Below, piece by piece: positions 1 to 7,124 of a stretch of DNA of 26,119 nt. A model generated the notes under the pieces. The model had not been told where the DNA came from and searched no databases. It worked only from the letters and a program-made list of their open reading frames with translations. The first letter of the stretch is position 1, and the number at the start of each line of letters is the position of its first letter. Source of the DNA: JANLYQ01 sp031365725. Its GTDB lineage: Bacteria > Actinomycetota > Actinomycetes > JACCUZ01. The DNA is taken from positions 1 through 26,119 of the forward strand of contig JANLYQ010000015.1 of assembly GCA_031365725.1 (NCBI GenBank), read 5' to 3'. The translations under genes and the position numbers were made by a program.

Positions 1-521
1 GCCAACAGGAAGGCGCCGTAGCCACCCATCGACCAACCGAGCACCCCGAACCGCCGCACGTCGAGCCCGCGCGCGGCCAGCAGCGGCAGGTACTCGTGCA
101 CCAGCATCGCCTGCGCATCGGTCCCGTCGTGCCGCGGGTGGTGGTAGCTGTGGTCCCCGCCATCGACGGTGGCAACGACGAACTGACGGTGTACGGCGGC
201 AGCATCGAGGGCCTCGCTCAGGCCGAGGTCGTCGAAGCCGGAGCGCCACGTCCCGCCGCGCCCGTGCAGGACCAGACACACTGGCAGGCCGTCTAGCGAC
301 GTGGCCCCGGATGGCGCCTGGACTCCCCAACCCACCCGGCGCCCCCGCATGGCCGCGGACCGGAACGTCCGGGTAGCCAGCGGAGCCAGACCGGTCGCCG
401 CGCGGGATCGCGTCAACGAACCGCCTACCGCGCCCGACGCCGACGAGCAGGCGAGAAGAAACTCCCCTGTCACCAGCACCGTGCCAAATCGTAGGAGGTC
501 GCGTCGACTGATCGTCACCAT
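1..521 (-). CDS. Secreted alpha/beta hydrolase (esterase-like), 3' part cut off by window edge
   Basis: The 173 visible residues read as an N-terminal alpha/beta hydrolase. The nucleophile elbow GWSMGG lies close to the window edge and an oxyanion-type LHGRGG motif lies about 80 residues before it. The N terminus (MVTISRRDLLRFG) has a twin-arginine motif, then a short hydrophobic stretch ending in LLAC, which looks like a lipobox. Export by Tat and lipid anchoring are therefore likely. The ATG at 521 is chosen because it places the SRRDLLRFG motif at residues 5-13. The fold resembles the putative esterase (esterase D-like) group, but the substrate cannot be told. The catalytic Asp and His lie outside the window. 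It is transcribed away from the aldo/keto reductase, with about 300 bp between them. Confidence 0.8.
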   Translation of the reverse strand, partial: MVTISRRDLLRFGTVLVTGEFLLACSSASGAVGGSLTRSRAATGLAPLATRTFRSAAMRGRRVGWGVQAPSGATSLDGLPVCLVLHGRGGTWRSGFDDLGLSEALDAAAVHRQFVVATVDGGDHSYHHPRHDGTDAQAMLVHEYLPLLAARGLDVRRFGVLGWSMGGYGAFLL

Positions 522-821
522 CGATACTCCGCCGTATGCGCGCCTGCGGGAAGCCGCACGAGCTGGGAGAGACGGCTCGGCCATCACTTCGTCGAGCCCG
601 CCAAGGGAGTCGCGGTCACTCGGATCGCCCCGGCGGCCAGCGCGCCCGTGCTCGTCCCTCTATGTCACCCGGGACGCACCACGACGCCGCAGCCGCCGCA
701 AAGGTTGCCGCCCGACAGATGGGACCCGCTGGGGTAGGCGGCGTACGGCGGGGCAGGCTGTCGTCGTACCGCGGTGCCGTCATGAACGGCGCCGCACCTC
801 GACAGCGAAGGACGACACGCA
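522..821. other. Intergenic region between divergent genes
   Basis: These 300 bases separate the divergent hydrolase and aldo/keto reductase genes. Reading frames here look like shadows rich in Arg, Pro and Ala, without recognisable motifs. No convincing promoter pair, operator or RNA gene was seen apart from the GAAGGA Shine-Dalgarno sequence (807-812) of the downstream gene. Both promoters presumably lie here. Confidence 0.5.
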
Positions 822-1670
822 GTGACCTCCGTGCCCAACATCACTCTCAACGACGGTGTGCAGATCCCGCAGCTCGGCTTCGGCGTGTTCCAGGTGCCGC
901 CGGAGGAGACCGAGAAGACGGTGCTGGCGGCGTTCGAGGCCGGCTACCGCCACATCGACACCGCGCAGATGTACCAGAACGAGGAGGGAGTGGGCCGGGC
1001 GGTCGCCGCCGCCGGCATCGCGCGCGACGAGCTGTTCATCACCAGCAAGCTGAACAACGGGTTCCACCGCCCCGACGACGCACGCAAGGCGTTCGACGGC
1101 ACGCTCTCGGCGCTCGGTCTCGACCACGTGGACCTCTTTCTCATCCACTGGCCGCTACCGACGCTGTACGACGGTGACTACGTCTCGACGTGGCAGGTGC
1201 TCGAGGAGTTCGCCAAGGACGGCCGCGCCCGCTCGATCGGGGTATCCAACTTCCAGGTCGCGCATCTCCAGCGGCTCGCTACCGAGACCGGCACCGTCCC
1301 ATCGGTCAACCAGATCGAGGTCCACCCCTACCTCACCAACGAGGACGTGCGCGCGTACGGAGCCGAGCACGGCGTCGTTACCGAGGCGTGGTCGCCGATC
1401 GCGCAAGGCGGAGTGCTCACGGACGACACCATCGTCGGCATCGCGGACAAGGCCGGCCGCACCACCGCACAGGTGACGTTGCGCTGGCACGTGCAGCGGG
1501 GCGACATCATCTTCCCCAAGTCGATGAACCCGGAGCGGATGGCCGAGAACTTCGCCATCTTCGACTTCACGCTCGACGACGCCGACATGACTGCGATCAC
1601 CGCGTTGGACAAGGGCGAGTCCGGTCGCACCGGCCCGAACCCGGACGTGTTCGACTACATCCCCGACTGA
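822..1670 (+). CDS. Aldo/keto reductase (2,5-diketogluconate reductase type)
   Basis: This 282-residue protein is a cytosolic NADPH-dependent oxidoreductase of the AKR superfamily, a TIM barrel reducing aldehydes and ketones. The full catalytic tetrad is visible: Asp46 and Tyr51 in GYRHIDTAQMY, Lys76 in FITSKL and His109 in LFLIHWPLP. The late segment IIFPKSMNPERMAENF is the usual NADPH-phosphate binding region. Length fits the family (about 275-285). The GTG start at 822 is supported by GAAGGA nine bases upstream and by the normal AKR N terminus (PNITLNDGVQIPQLGFG). It resembles the DkgA/DkgB and mycobacterial AKR5 groups. The physiological substrate is unknown. It is a single-gene unit ending in a bidirectional terminator. 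Confidence 0.93.
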   Translation: MTSVPNITLNDGVQIPQLGFGVFQVPPEETEKTVLAAFEAGYRHIDTAQMYQNEEGVGRAVAAAGIARDELFITSKLNNGFHRPDDARKAFDGTLSALGLDHVDLFLIHWPLPTLYDGDYVSTWQVLEEFAKDGRARSIGVSNFQVAHLQRLATETGTVPSVNQIEVHPYLTNEDVRAYGAEHGVVTEAWSPIAQGGVLTDDTIVGIADKAGRTTAQVTLRWHVQRGDIIFPKSMNPERMAENFAIFDFTLDDADMTAITALDKGESGRTGPNPDVFDYIPD

Positions 1671-1679
1671 TCCACCCAC

Positions 1680-1726
1680 AGCACACCGCCCCGGCCCTCA
1701 CAGCGAGGACCGGGGCGGCTTGTGCT
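1680..1726. terminator. Bidirectional hairpin terminator
   Basis: The arms CCGCCCCGGcCCTC and GAGGaCCGGGGCGG pair with a single mismatch around a short loop. The stem is extended outward by AGCACA/TGTGCT. It lies between the convergent stops of the aldo/keto reductase (1670) and nrdJ (1739), so it can serve both transcripts. There is no long U tract, as is common in actinobacteria. Confidence 0.8.
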
Positions 1727-1738
1727 GCGGGTATGTCC

Positions 1739-4672
1739 TCAGCTGCAGCCGCTGGTGCTGCCGCAACCTTCACAGACGTAGCAGGAGCCGGCGGGGCGCA
1801 TCTTGATCCCGCAGGTCATGCACAACGGGGCGTCGGAGGCCTTGCCCGTGATCGCTTCGAGCAGCTCGGCGGAGGAGTGCGCACCAGCGGGTGCTTCCTT
1901 GACCGCGGCCGAGGCGGTTGACCCTGTTGTCCCGGACGCAGCCGGGGCTGCAGCCGCCTTCGGGGCAGGAAGCGTTTCCGCGGAGACGTCTCCTGTGGAC
2001 AACGCGGGGCGGTTGACCGGCGCGGACTGCGCCATCGCCTCGAGCTCTTCCTCGACCTCGTCGTCGGACTCGTCCGCGAGGTAGGACCCGGTCTCCAGCT
2101 GTCGCGAGCGCTCCTCGGCGGTGTGGATGCCGTAGGCCGCCCGGGTGTCGAAGTCCAGGTGGTCCAGCGCCAAGCGACGGAAGACGTAGTCCATGATCGA
2201 CTGGGCCATGCGGACGTCCGGGTCGTCGGTGAGACCGGCCGGCTCGAAGCGCATGTTGACGAACTTCGAGACGAAGGTCTCCAACGGCACGCCGTACTGC
2301 AGGCCGATCGAGATGGCGATCGAGAACGCGTCCATGACTCCGGCCAGGGTCGAGCCCTGCTTCGACATCTTGAGGAAGATCTCGCCCAGACCGTCGTCAG
2401 GGTAGGACGACGCGGTCATGTAGCCCTCGGCCCCACCGACCGCGAATGACGTCATCTGCGCCGGACGCTTCTTGGGCAGGCGCTTGCGGATCGGGCGGTA
2501 CTCGACGACCTTCGCGGCATCAACCTCAGCGGCGACGGGCGCGACCTTGGCCTTGGCGTCGGACAGCGGCTGGCCGACCTTGCAGTTGTCGCGGTAGACC
2601 GCGAGCGCCTTGAGGCCGAGCTTCCACCCCTGGAAGTGAACATCCTCGATCTCCTCGACCGTGGCGTCCTCCGGCAGGTTGACGGTCTTGCTGATCGCGC
2701 CGGACAGGAACGGCTGCACCGCGGCCATCATCCGGACGTGGCCCATGGCGGCGATGGACCGCTCACCCATCGCGCAGTCGAAGACCTCGTAGTGCTCGGG
2801 CTTGAGACCGGGCGCGTCGATGACGTGACCCTTGTCGGCGATGTACTCGATGATCGCCTCGACGGTCTCCTCGGTGTAGCCGAGTCGGCGTAGCGCCCGC
2901 GGGATCGTCTGGTTGACGATCTGCATCGAGCCGCCACCGACGAGCTTCTTGAACTTCACCAGGGAGAAGTCGGGCTCCACACCGGTGGTGTCGCAGTCCA
3001 TCATGAAGCCGATGGTGCCGGTCGGTGCGAGCACCGAGGCCTGCGCGTTGCGGTAGCCGTGCTTGTCGCCGAGCTTGAGCACGGCGTCCCAGGCCTTGGT
3101 GGCCTCGCGGTGCACGTCCTTGTCGATCGTCTCGACGGTGCGCACCGCGTCGTTGGCAGCGGTGTGCTTGCGCATGACCCGCTTGTGCGCGTCGGCGTTG
3201 CGGGCATAGCCCTCGTACGCCCCGACGATGCCGGCGAGCTCCGCCGACCGCTTGTACGACGTGCCGGTGAGCAGTGACGTGATCGAGGCGGCCAAGGCCC
3301 GGCCGCCTGCGGTGTCGTAGCCCTTGCCGGTCGCCATCAGCAAGGCGCCGAGGTTGGCATAGCCGATGCCGAGCTGGCGGTACTTGCGGGTGGTGTCCGC
3401 GATCGGCTCGGTCGGGAAGTCGGCGAAGCAGATCGAGATGTCCATCGCAGTGATGACGAGCTCGACGACCTTTGCGAAGGTGACGGCATCGAAGGAGTCA
3501 TCCTCGCGCAGGAACTTCAGCAGGTTCAGCGACGCCAAGTTGCAGGACGAGTTGTCCAGCGACATGTACTCGCTGCACGGGTTGCTGGCGGTGATGCGGC
3601 CCGTCTCCGGGTTGGTGTGCCAGTCGTTGATCGTGTCGTCGTACTGGATGCCGGGGTCGGCGCACTCCCAGGCCGCGACAGCCATCTTGCGCCACAGCGT
3701 GCGGGCGTCGACGGTGTCGATGACCTCGCCGGTGGCGCGGGCCTTGAGGCCGAACTCGGTGCCCTGCTCGACGGCGCGCATGAACTCGTCGGTGACGCGC
3801 ACCGAGTTGTTGGCGTTCTGGTACTGCACGGAGGTGATGTCGCGGCCGCCGAGGTCCATGTCGAAGCCGGCGTCGCGCAGGGCTCGGATCTTGTTCTCCT
3901 CCCGCGCCTTGGTCTCGACGAACTCCTCGATGTCGGGGTGGTCGACGTCGAGGACGACCATCTTGGCCGCGCGGCGGGTGGCGCCACCGGACTTGATGGT
4001 GCCGGCGGAGGCGTCGGCGCCACGCATGAAGGAGACCGGGCCGGAGGCGGTGCCACCGGAGGACAGCAGCTCCTTGGCGGAGCGGATGCGGGAGAGGTTG
4101 AGGCCGGCACCGGAGCCGCCCTTGAAGATCAGACCCTCCTCGCGGTACCAGTTGAGGATCGAGTCCATCGTGTCGTCGACGGCGAGGATGAAGCAAGCCG
4201 ACACCTGCTGCGGGCTCGAGGTGCCGACGTTGAACCAGACCGGGGAGTTGAACGAGAAGACCTGGTGCAGCAACGCCCAGGTGAGCTCGTGCTCGAAGAC
4301 CTCGGCGTCGGCCGGGGTCGCGAAGTAGCCGTGCTCGGTGCCGGCCCGGGCGTAGGTCAGCACCACCCGGTCGATCAGCTGGCGGAGCGAGGTCTCGCGG
4401 GCCGCAGTGCCGACAGCACCCCGGAAGTACTTGGTGGTGACGATCGTGGAGGCGTTGACCGACCAGGAGTCAGGGAACTCCACACCACGCTGCTCGAACA
4501 CCGTCTCGTTGGTCTTCCAGTTCTGCTGGACGACGTCGCGTCGCTCCCAGGTCACCTCGTCATAGGGGTGCACCCCCGGGGTGGTGTAGATGCGCTCGAT
4601 CGTCAGGCCCGCCTTGCCGCTCATGCGGCCCTGCCGGATCACCTGGGGCTTGTCCTGCGACGTCTCCGTCAT
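1739..4672 (-). CDS. nrdJ: Vitamin B12-dependent (class II) ribonucleoside-diphosphate reductase
   Basis: This 977-residue enzyme reduces ribonucleotides to deoxyribonucleotides using adenosylcobalamin to generate the thiyl radical, so it needs neither oxygen nor a separate radical subunit. Visible hallmarks are Cys160 in QQVSACFILAVDDTM, the active-site NPCSE motif at 364-368 with radical Cys366 and Glu368, and the PTGTIGFMMDCDTTGVEPDF segment further on. The Cys-rich C terminus (Cys951, 954, 964, 967, 970, 976) should re-reduce the active site. No N-terminal ATP cone is seen. The ATG at 4672 is preferred because GGGAGGAG sits just upstream and the protein then begins MTETSQDK; longer frames run into nrdR. 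It follows nrdR by 83 bp, the nrdR-nrdJ order known from Streptomyces. No frameshift or intein is seen. Confidence 0.96.
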   Translation of the reverse strand: MTETSQDKPQVIRQGRMSGKAGLTIERIYTTPGVHPYDEVTWERRDVVQQNWKTNETVFEQRGVEFPDSWSVNASTIVTTKYFRGAVGTAARETSLRQLIDRVVLTYARAGTEHGYFATPADAEVFEHELTWALLHQVFSFNSPVWFNVGTSSPQQVSACFILAVDDTMDSILNWYREEGLIFKGGSGAGLNLSRIRSAKELLSSGGTASGPVSFMRGADASAGTIKSGGATRRAAKMVVLDVDHPDIEEFVETKAREENKIRALRDAGFDMDLGGRDITSVQYQNANNSVRVTDEFMRAVEQGTEFGLKARATGEVIDTVDARTLWRKMAVAAWECADPGIQYDDTINDWHTNPETGRITASNPCSEYMSLDNSSCNLASLNLLKFLREDDSFDAVTFAKVVELVITAMDISICFADFPTEPIADTTRKYRQLGIGYANLGALLMATGKGYDTAGGRALAASITSLLTGTSYKRSAELAGIVGAYEGYARNADAHKRVMRKHTAANDAVRTVETIDKDVHREATKAWDAVLKLGDKHGYRNAQASVLAPTGTIGFMMDCDTTGVEPDFSLVKFKKLVGGGSMQIVNQTIPRALRRLGYTEETVEAIIEYIADKGHVIDAPGLKPEHYEVFDCAMGERSIAAMGHVRMMAAVQPFLSGAISKTVNLPEDATVEEIEDVHFQGWKLGLKALAVYRDNCKVGQPLSDAKAKVAPVAAEVDAAKVVEYRPIRKRLPKKRPAQMTSFAVGGAEGYMTASSYPDDGLGEIFLKMSKQGSTLAGVMDAFSIAISIGLQYGVPLETFVSKFVNMRFEPAGLTDDPDVRMAQSIMDYVFRRLALDHLDFDTRAAYGIHTAEERSRQLETGSYLADESDDEVEEELEAMAQSAPVNRPALSTGDVSAETLPAPKAAAAPAASGTTGSTASAAVKEAPAGAHSSAELLEAITGKASDAPLCMTCGIKMRPAGSCYVCEGCGSTSGCS

Positions 4673-4755
4673 GCTTGCTCCTCCCGAACTTTCCATTGGA
4701 TTCAACACGTCTGCACCGACAGAAACTCCGCTCGTGCGGGTCGTCGGCGTCGTTC

Positions 4756-5283
4756 TCAGGTGGCCCGGCGTCCGTCGTCCGGGGCGGCGCCGGCGAGGTC
4801 CTCGGGACCTCGGCCGGTGGTAGCAGCGAGGTCGTGCTCGGCGCGCAGCAGCGCGATCTCGGCCTCGAACGCCTCGAGGTCGTCGAAAGCGCGGTAGACC
4901 GAGGCGAAACGCAGGTAGGCCACCTCGTCGAGCTCGCGCAACGGAGGCAGCACCGCCATGCCGACCTCGTGCGCCTCGACCTCGGCGACGCCGCTGCCGC
5001 GGACGGACTCCTCGACCCGCTGAGCCAGTCGGGCCAGGTCGTCCTCGCTGACCGGCCGGCCCTGGCAGGCCTTGCGGACACCGACCAGGACCTTGTCCCG
5101 GCTGAAGGGCTCGCTGGTGCCGGAGCGCTTGGTGACCGAGAGGCTGGCGGTCTCCACCGTGGTAAAGCGGCGGCCGCAGGACTCGCTCAGGCACTGTCGG
5201 CGGCGGCGGATCGACATGCCATCGTCGGAAGCGCGGCTGTCGACCACGCGGCTGTCGCCGTGACGGCAGAACGGACAGTGCAT
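4756..5283 (-). CDS. nrdR: Transcriptional repressor NrdR
   Basis: NrdR senses ATP/dATP through an ATP cone and represses ribonucleotide reductase genes. The 175-residue product starts MHCPFC at the ATG at 5283, the standard NrdR N terminus. A zinc ribbon (Cys3, Cys6, Cys31, Cys36) is followed by RRFTTVET and an ATP-cone domain at about residues 47-140 (SVTKRSGTSEPFSRDK onward). The second cysteine pair reads CLSESC, C-x4-C, whereas the NrdR proteins I know have C-x2-C. The C terminus after about residue 150 is a variable Ala/Asp/Gly-rich tail. The Shine-Dalgarno sequence is weak (GAGGGGG). It is the first gene of a probable nrdR-nrdJ operon and probably autoregulated through upstream boxes. 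Confidence 0.95.
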   Translation of the reverse strand: MHCPFCRHGDSRVVDSRASDDGMSIRRRRQCLSESCGRRFTTVETASLSVTKRSGTSEPFSRDKVLVGVRKACQGRPVSEDDLARLAQRVEESVRGSGVAEVEAHEVGMAVLPPLRELDEVAYLRFASVYRAFDDLEAFEAEIALLRAEHDLAATTGRGPEDLAGAAPDDGRRAT

Positions 5284-5341
5284 GGCGACCCCCTCAGCGG
5301 ACGGCGACGGAGCGACCGGGCAGTCGTTCCGGGACCGGGGA

Positions 5342-5363
5342 TGTGCACAAGGTTGTGCACAAG
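5342..5363. repeat. Two direct copies of TGTGCACAAG in the nrdR leader
   Basis: TGTGCACAAG occurs at 5342-5351 and 5354-5363, a 12-bp period. The second copy sits in the perfect palindrome TTGTGCACAA (5353-5362). It lies about 60-80 bp upstream of the nrdR start codon. It could be an operator or part of an RNA leader; no regulator can be named from the sequence. Confidence 0.5.
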
Positions 5364-5385
5364 TGACCCGACCCTGGGCACATCG

Positions 5386-5416
5386 TGTGGACCCGGTGTG
5401 GACTTGGTGTGGATAA
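5386..5416 (-). promoter_or_regulatory. Three helically phased DnaA-box-like motifs upstream of nrdR
   Basis: TGTGGAC, TGTGGAC and TGTGGATAA start at 5386, 5397 and 5408, exactly 11 bp apart. The last, read on the minus strand, is TTATCCACA, a perfect consensus DnaA box; the other two share only the TCCACA core. E. coli DnaA regulates the nrdAB ribonucleotide reductase genes, so a similar link here is plausible but inferred. Confidence 0.45.
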
Positions 5417-5431
5417 CTACACCGCTGTGAT

Positions 5432-5479
5432 TCACAAGATGTGGGGGTAAGCATGGACCGCGACCCCCACATGTGCAAG
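5432..5479 (-). promoter_or_regulatory. Candidate tandem NrdR boxes in an inverted repeat
   Basis: TCACAAGATGTGGGGG (5432-5447) matches most conserved positions of the 16-bp NrdR-box consensus (acaCwAtATaTwGtgt). A degenerate second copy, CCCCACATGTGCAAGG (5464-5479), has its centre 32 bp away, about three helical turns, which is the typical spacing of paired NrdR boxes. The two are arms of a perfect 10-bp inverted repeat, ATGTGGGGGT (5439-5448) and ACCCCCACAT (5463-5472). The same hairpin might instead end the LysM transcript. The rest of the intergenic stretch, 5480-5636, shows nothing recognisable. Confidence 0.5.
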
Positions 5480-5636
5480 GGCTTCTGTCGATCGATAGGT
5501 CAAGACCGTGTCAACCGAGTCAACGGCTCGTATCTGCGCAGGTCAGAGGCCTGTGACGAGCGAAAAATCAGTCGTTCGGACAGCCACTGCGCGGCGTGTC
5601 GGACGGCCGAAGAGCGGGCCAGCGGGCGAGCGGAGC

Positions 5637-6050
5637 TCAGGGAAGCAGCAGGGCCATGCCGGGGCGCACGTCCGCGGTCTGCAGGGCGTTGACCCGCAGC
5701 AGGTCGGCAACGGTCTCTCGCGGGTCGGCACCCGGGGCGATGCGCTGGGCGATCTGCCACACGGTCTCTCCCGGCCGCACGGTGACCCGGGCACCGCTGG
5801 TCAGCGCCGGAGCACCTGCGTGCGAGCCGGGGGGGCGGTCGAAACCGGCGCGGGCGGTGCCGGTGCCGGTGAGCAAGACGGCACTGGTCACGAGCACCAG
5901 GAGCACGAGGCCTAGGAGCAGGGCGCGACCGCGAGCCGTCACCCGAACCGGAGATCCGACGGGCCCCGACGCGCTGGAGCGCACCGCCGGACGGCGGGAC
6001 TCTGCAACCCGGCGAGGAGAGCAGACGGGGTTGAGAGTCATCGTGCTCAT
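5637..6050 (-). CDS. LysM-domain membrane protein, SOS cell-division suppressor type (ChiZ/YneA-like)
   Basis: The 137-residue product has a basic cytoplasmic N terminus, one membrane segment at about 42-62 (ALLLGLVLLVLVTSAVLL) and a C-terminal LysM domain from about 88 (VTVRPGETVWQIAQRI) to the end. The ATG at 6050 has AGGAGG five bases upstream; the open frame continues further but only through leader and operator DNA. Proteins of this shape divergent from lexA include ChiZ (Rv2719c) in M. tuberculosis and YneA in Bacillus, which block septation during DNA damage. No separate hydrolase domain is visible. Two abutting LexA boxes (6134-6165) lie about 85 bp upstream, so SOS induction is strongly suggested. 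A role as division inhibitor is inference from position and architecture. Confidence 0.85.
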   Translation of the reverse strand: MSTMTLNPVCSPRRVAESRRPAVRSSASGPVGSPVRVTARGRALLLGLVLLVLVTSAVLLTGTGTARAGFDRPPGSHAGAPALTSGARVTVRPGETVWQIAQRIAPGADPRETVADLLRVNALQTADVRPGMALLLP

Positions 6051-6080
6051 GAGGTCCTCCTGGGATCGGGCCGGGCGGCT

Positions 6081-6125
6081 GGAGCGAGTGGGACGGGTGG
6101 AGCGGGTGGACCGGGTGGAGCGGGC
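6081..6125. repeat. 9-bp minisatellite in the leader of the LysM gene
   Basis: Five tandem 9-bp units, all close to GGAGCGGGT, fill 6081-6125. They lie between the LexA boxes and the Shine-Dalgarno sequence of the LysM gene, so they would form the 5' untranslated region of its mRNA. On the sense strand the unit is ACCCGCTCC, pyrimidine-rich and probably unstructured. Confidence 0.7.
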
Positions 6126-6133
6126 AACGAGTC

Positions 6134-6149
6134 TCGAACCTCTGTTCGA
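6134..6149. promoter_or_regulatory. LexA box 1 (SOS box), LysM gene side
   Basis: TCGAACCTCTGTTCGA has both half-sites of the actinobacterial SOS-box consensus TCGAAC-N4-GTTCGA intact. It lies 84 bp upstream of the LysM gene start and abuts box 2. Confidence 0.9.
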
Positions 6150-6165
6150 TCGAACACCTGAGCGA
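6150..6165. promoter_or_regulatory. LexA box 2, degenerate, abutting box 1
   Basis: TCGAACACCTGAGCGA has one perfect half-site (TCGAAC) and one degraded half-site (GAGCGA). It directly abuts box 1 with no spacer. A -10-like TAGACA for the LysM gene can be read on the minus strand at 6167-6172, which would put boxes 1 and 2 near its transcription start. Confidence 0.6.
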
Positions 6166-6203
6166 ATGTCTACCCCATCGGCACCGGAAAATCCACCGAC
6201 ACG

Positions 6204-6219
6204 TCGAACAGGTGTTTGA
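6204..6219. promoter_or_regulatory. LexA box 3, lexA side
   Basis: TCGAACAGGTGTTTGA has one perfect half-site and one with a single change, like the mycobacterial box TCGAACACATGTTTGA. It overlaps the -35 hexamer of the proposed lexA promoter, so it is the likely autoregulatory operator. Confidence 0.85.
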
Positions 6220-6244
6220 AACATGTGATCGAGAGCGGTAACGT
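6216..6244 (+). promoter_or_regulatory. Predicted lexA promoter
   Basis: TTGAAA (6216-6221) and TAACGT (6239-6244) are separated by 17 bp, a good vegetative sigma-factor spacing. The predicted transcription start is near 6251, giving a leader of roughly 85 bases. The -35 overlaps LexA box 3. Confidence 0.65.
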
Positions 6245-6337
6245 CTCGTACACCGGTCAGGTCGGTTGCGCGGTCGAAGGTCATGCCGCGCAGCCTCTGG
6301 CAGGGGTCGGACACAACCCGTCGATGAGGAGGAAGTC

Positions 6338-7105
6338 GTGGCAGAGGTGACCGAGATCCCGGACGGGCCGCCGGACGAGTCGGGCCTGACCCCGCGTCAG
6401 CGCAAGGTGCTCGAGGTGATCCGTGATGCCGTCGAGCGCAAGGGCTACCCGCCGAGCATGCGCGAGATCGGCGAGGCGGTCGGGCTCACCAGTTCCTCCA
6501 GCGTCTCCCACCAGCTCGCCGCGCTCGAACGCAAGGGCTTCCTGCGCCGGGACCCGAACCGGCCGCGGGCCATCGAGGTCCGCCACCCGAGCGTCGCAGC
6601 GACCCCCGACGCGAAGAGCGCGAAGGCGGCCCGGGCCGGCAGCACGACTCCGCTGACCTTGGCTTCGTTCGCCGCCGCCGATCTCGGCTCCGACCAGGAC
6701 CTCGAGACCGGCAGTGGGGACGCGCGTCCTGCCGCGGCGTACATCCCGGTGGTCGGTCGCATCGCGGCCGGTGGACCGATCCTCGCCGAGCAGGCGATCG
6801 AGGACGTGTTCCCGCTCCCCCGGCAGGTCGTGGGTGAGGGCACCTTGTTCCTGCTGCAGGTCCAGGGCGAATCCATGGTCGACGCCGCGATCTGCGACGG
6901 GGACTGGGTCGTCGTGCGACAGCAGCCGGTGGCCGACAACGGCGACATCGTGGCCGCCATGATCGACGGTGAGGCGACGGTCAAGACGTTCAAGAAGCGC
7001 GACGGGCACGTATGGCTCATGCCGCACAACTCCGCGTTCTCGCCGATCGACGGTGACCAGGCGACCGTGCTAGGTCGCGTAACGGCGGTCCTGCGGCGCG
7101 TCTGA
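6338..7105 (+). CDS. lexA: SOS repressor LexA
   Basis: The 255-residue product has an N-terminal winged-helix domain (LTPRQRKVLEVI, then MREIGEAVGLTSSSSVSHQL as recognition region) and a C-terminal S24 autoprotease domain. The cleavage site is Ala144-Gly145 in GRIAAGGPI. The catalytic dyad is Ser179 (GESMVDAAI) and Lys216 (EATVKTFKK). The start is the GTG at 6338, four bases after an AGGAGGA sequence; the longer open frame upstream lies in operator DNA. LexA represses DNA-damage genes and is cleaved on RecA filaments. The linker between domains (about 85-130) is Ala-rich and longer than in E. coli, as in other actinobacteria. A GGDEF-EAL gene follows after only 19 bp with no terminator between, which suggests cotranscription. 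Confidence 0.97.
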   Translation: MAEVTEIPDGPPDESGLTPRQRKVLEVIRDAVERKGYPPSMREIGEAVGLTSSSSVSHQLAALERKGFLRRDPNRPRAIEVRHPSVAATPDAKSAKAARAGSTTPLTLASFAAADLGSDQDLETGSGDARPAAAYIPVVGRIAAGGPILAEQAIEDVFPLPRQVVGEGTLFLLQVQGESMVDAAICDGDWVVVRQQPVADNGDIVAAMIDGEATVKTFKKRDGHVWLMPHNSAFSPIDGDQATVLGRVTAVLRRV

Positions 7106-7124
7106 AGCCCGCTGAGGTCAACAC

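Noticed and set aside
4490..4510. LexA-box-like sequence CTCGAACACCGTCTCGTT inside nrdJ
   Set aside because: Only one half-site (TCGAAC) fits; the other half is GTCTCG, and it lies within coding sequence far from a start.
3366..4897. Long plus-strand open frames (320 and 426 residues) opposite nrdJ and nrdR
   Set aside because: They are antisense shadows of the NrdJ and NrdR frames, with high-GC codon artefacts, no motifs and no ribosome sites.
4673..5194. N-terminal extension of NrdJ upstream to 5194
   Set aside because: The extension runs through the intergenic gap and out of frame through nrdR; the strong ribosome site GGGAGGAG before 4672 fixes the shorter start.
4673..5636. Possible cobalamin riboswitch controlling nrdR-nrdJ
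   Set aside because: No B12-box-like conserved core (GCCACTG-type) was found in the nrdR leader or the 83-bp gap before nrdJ.
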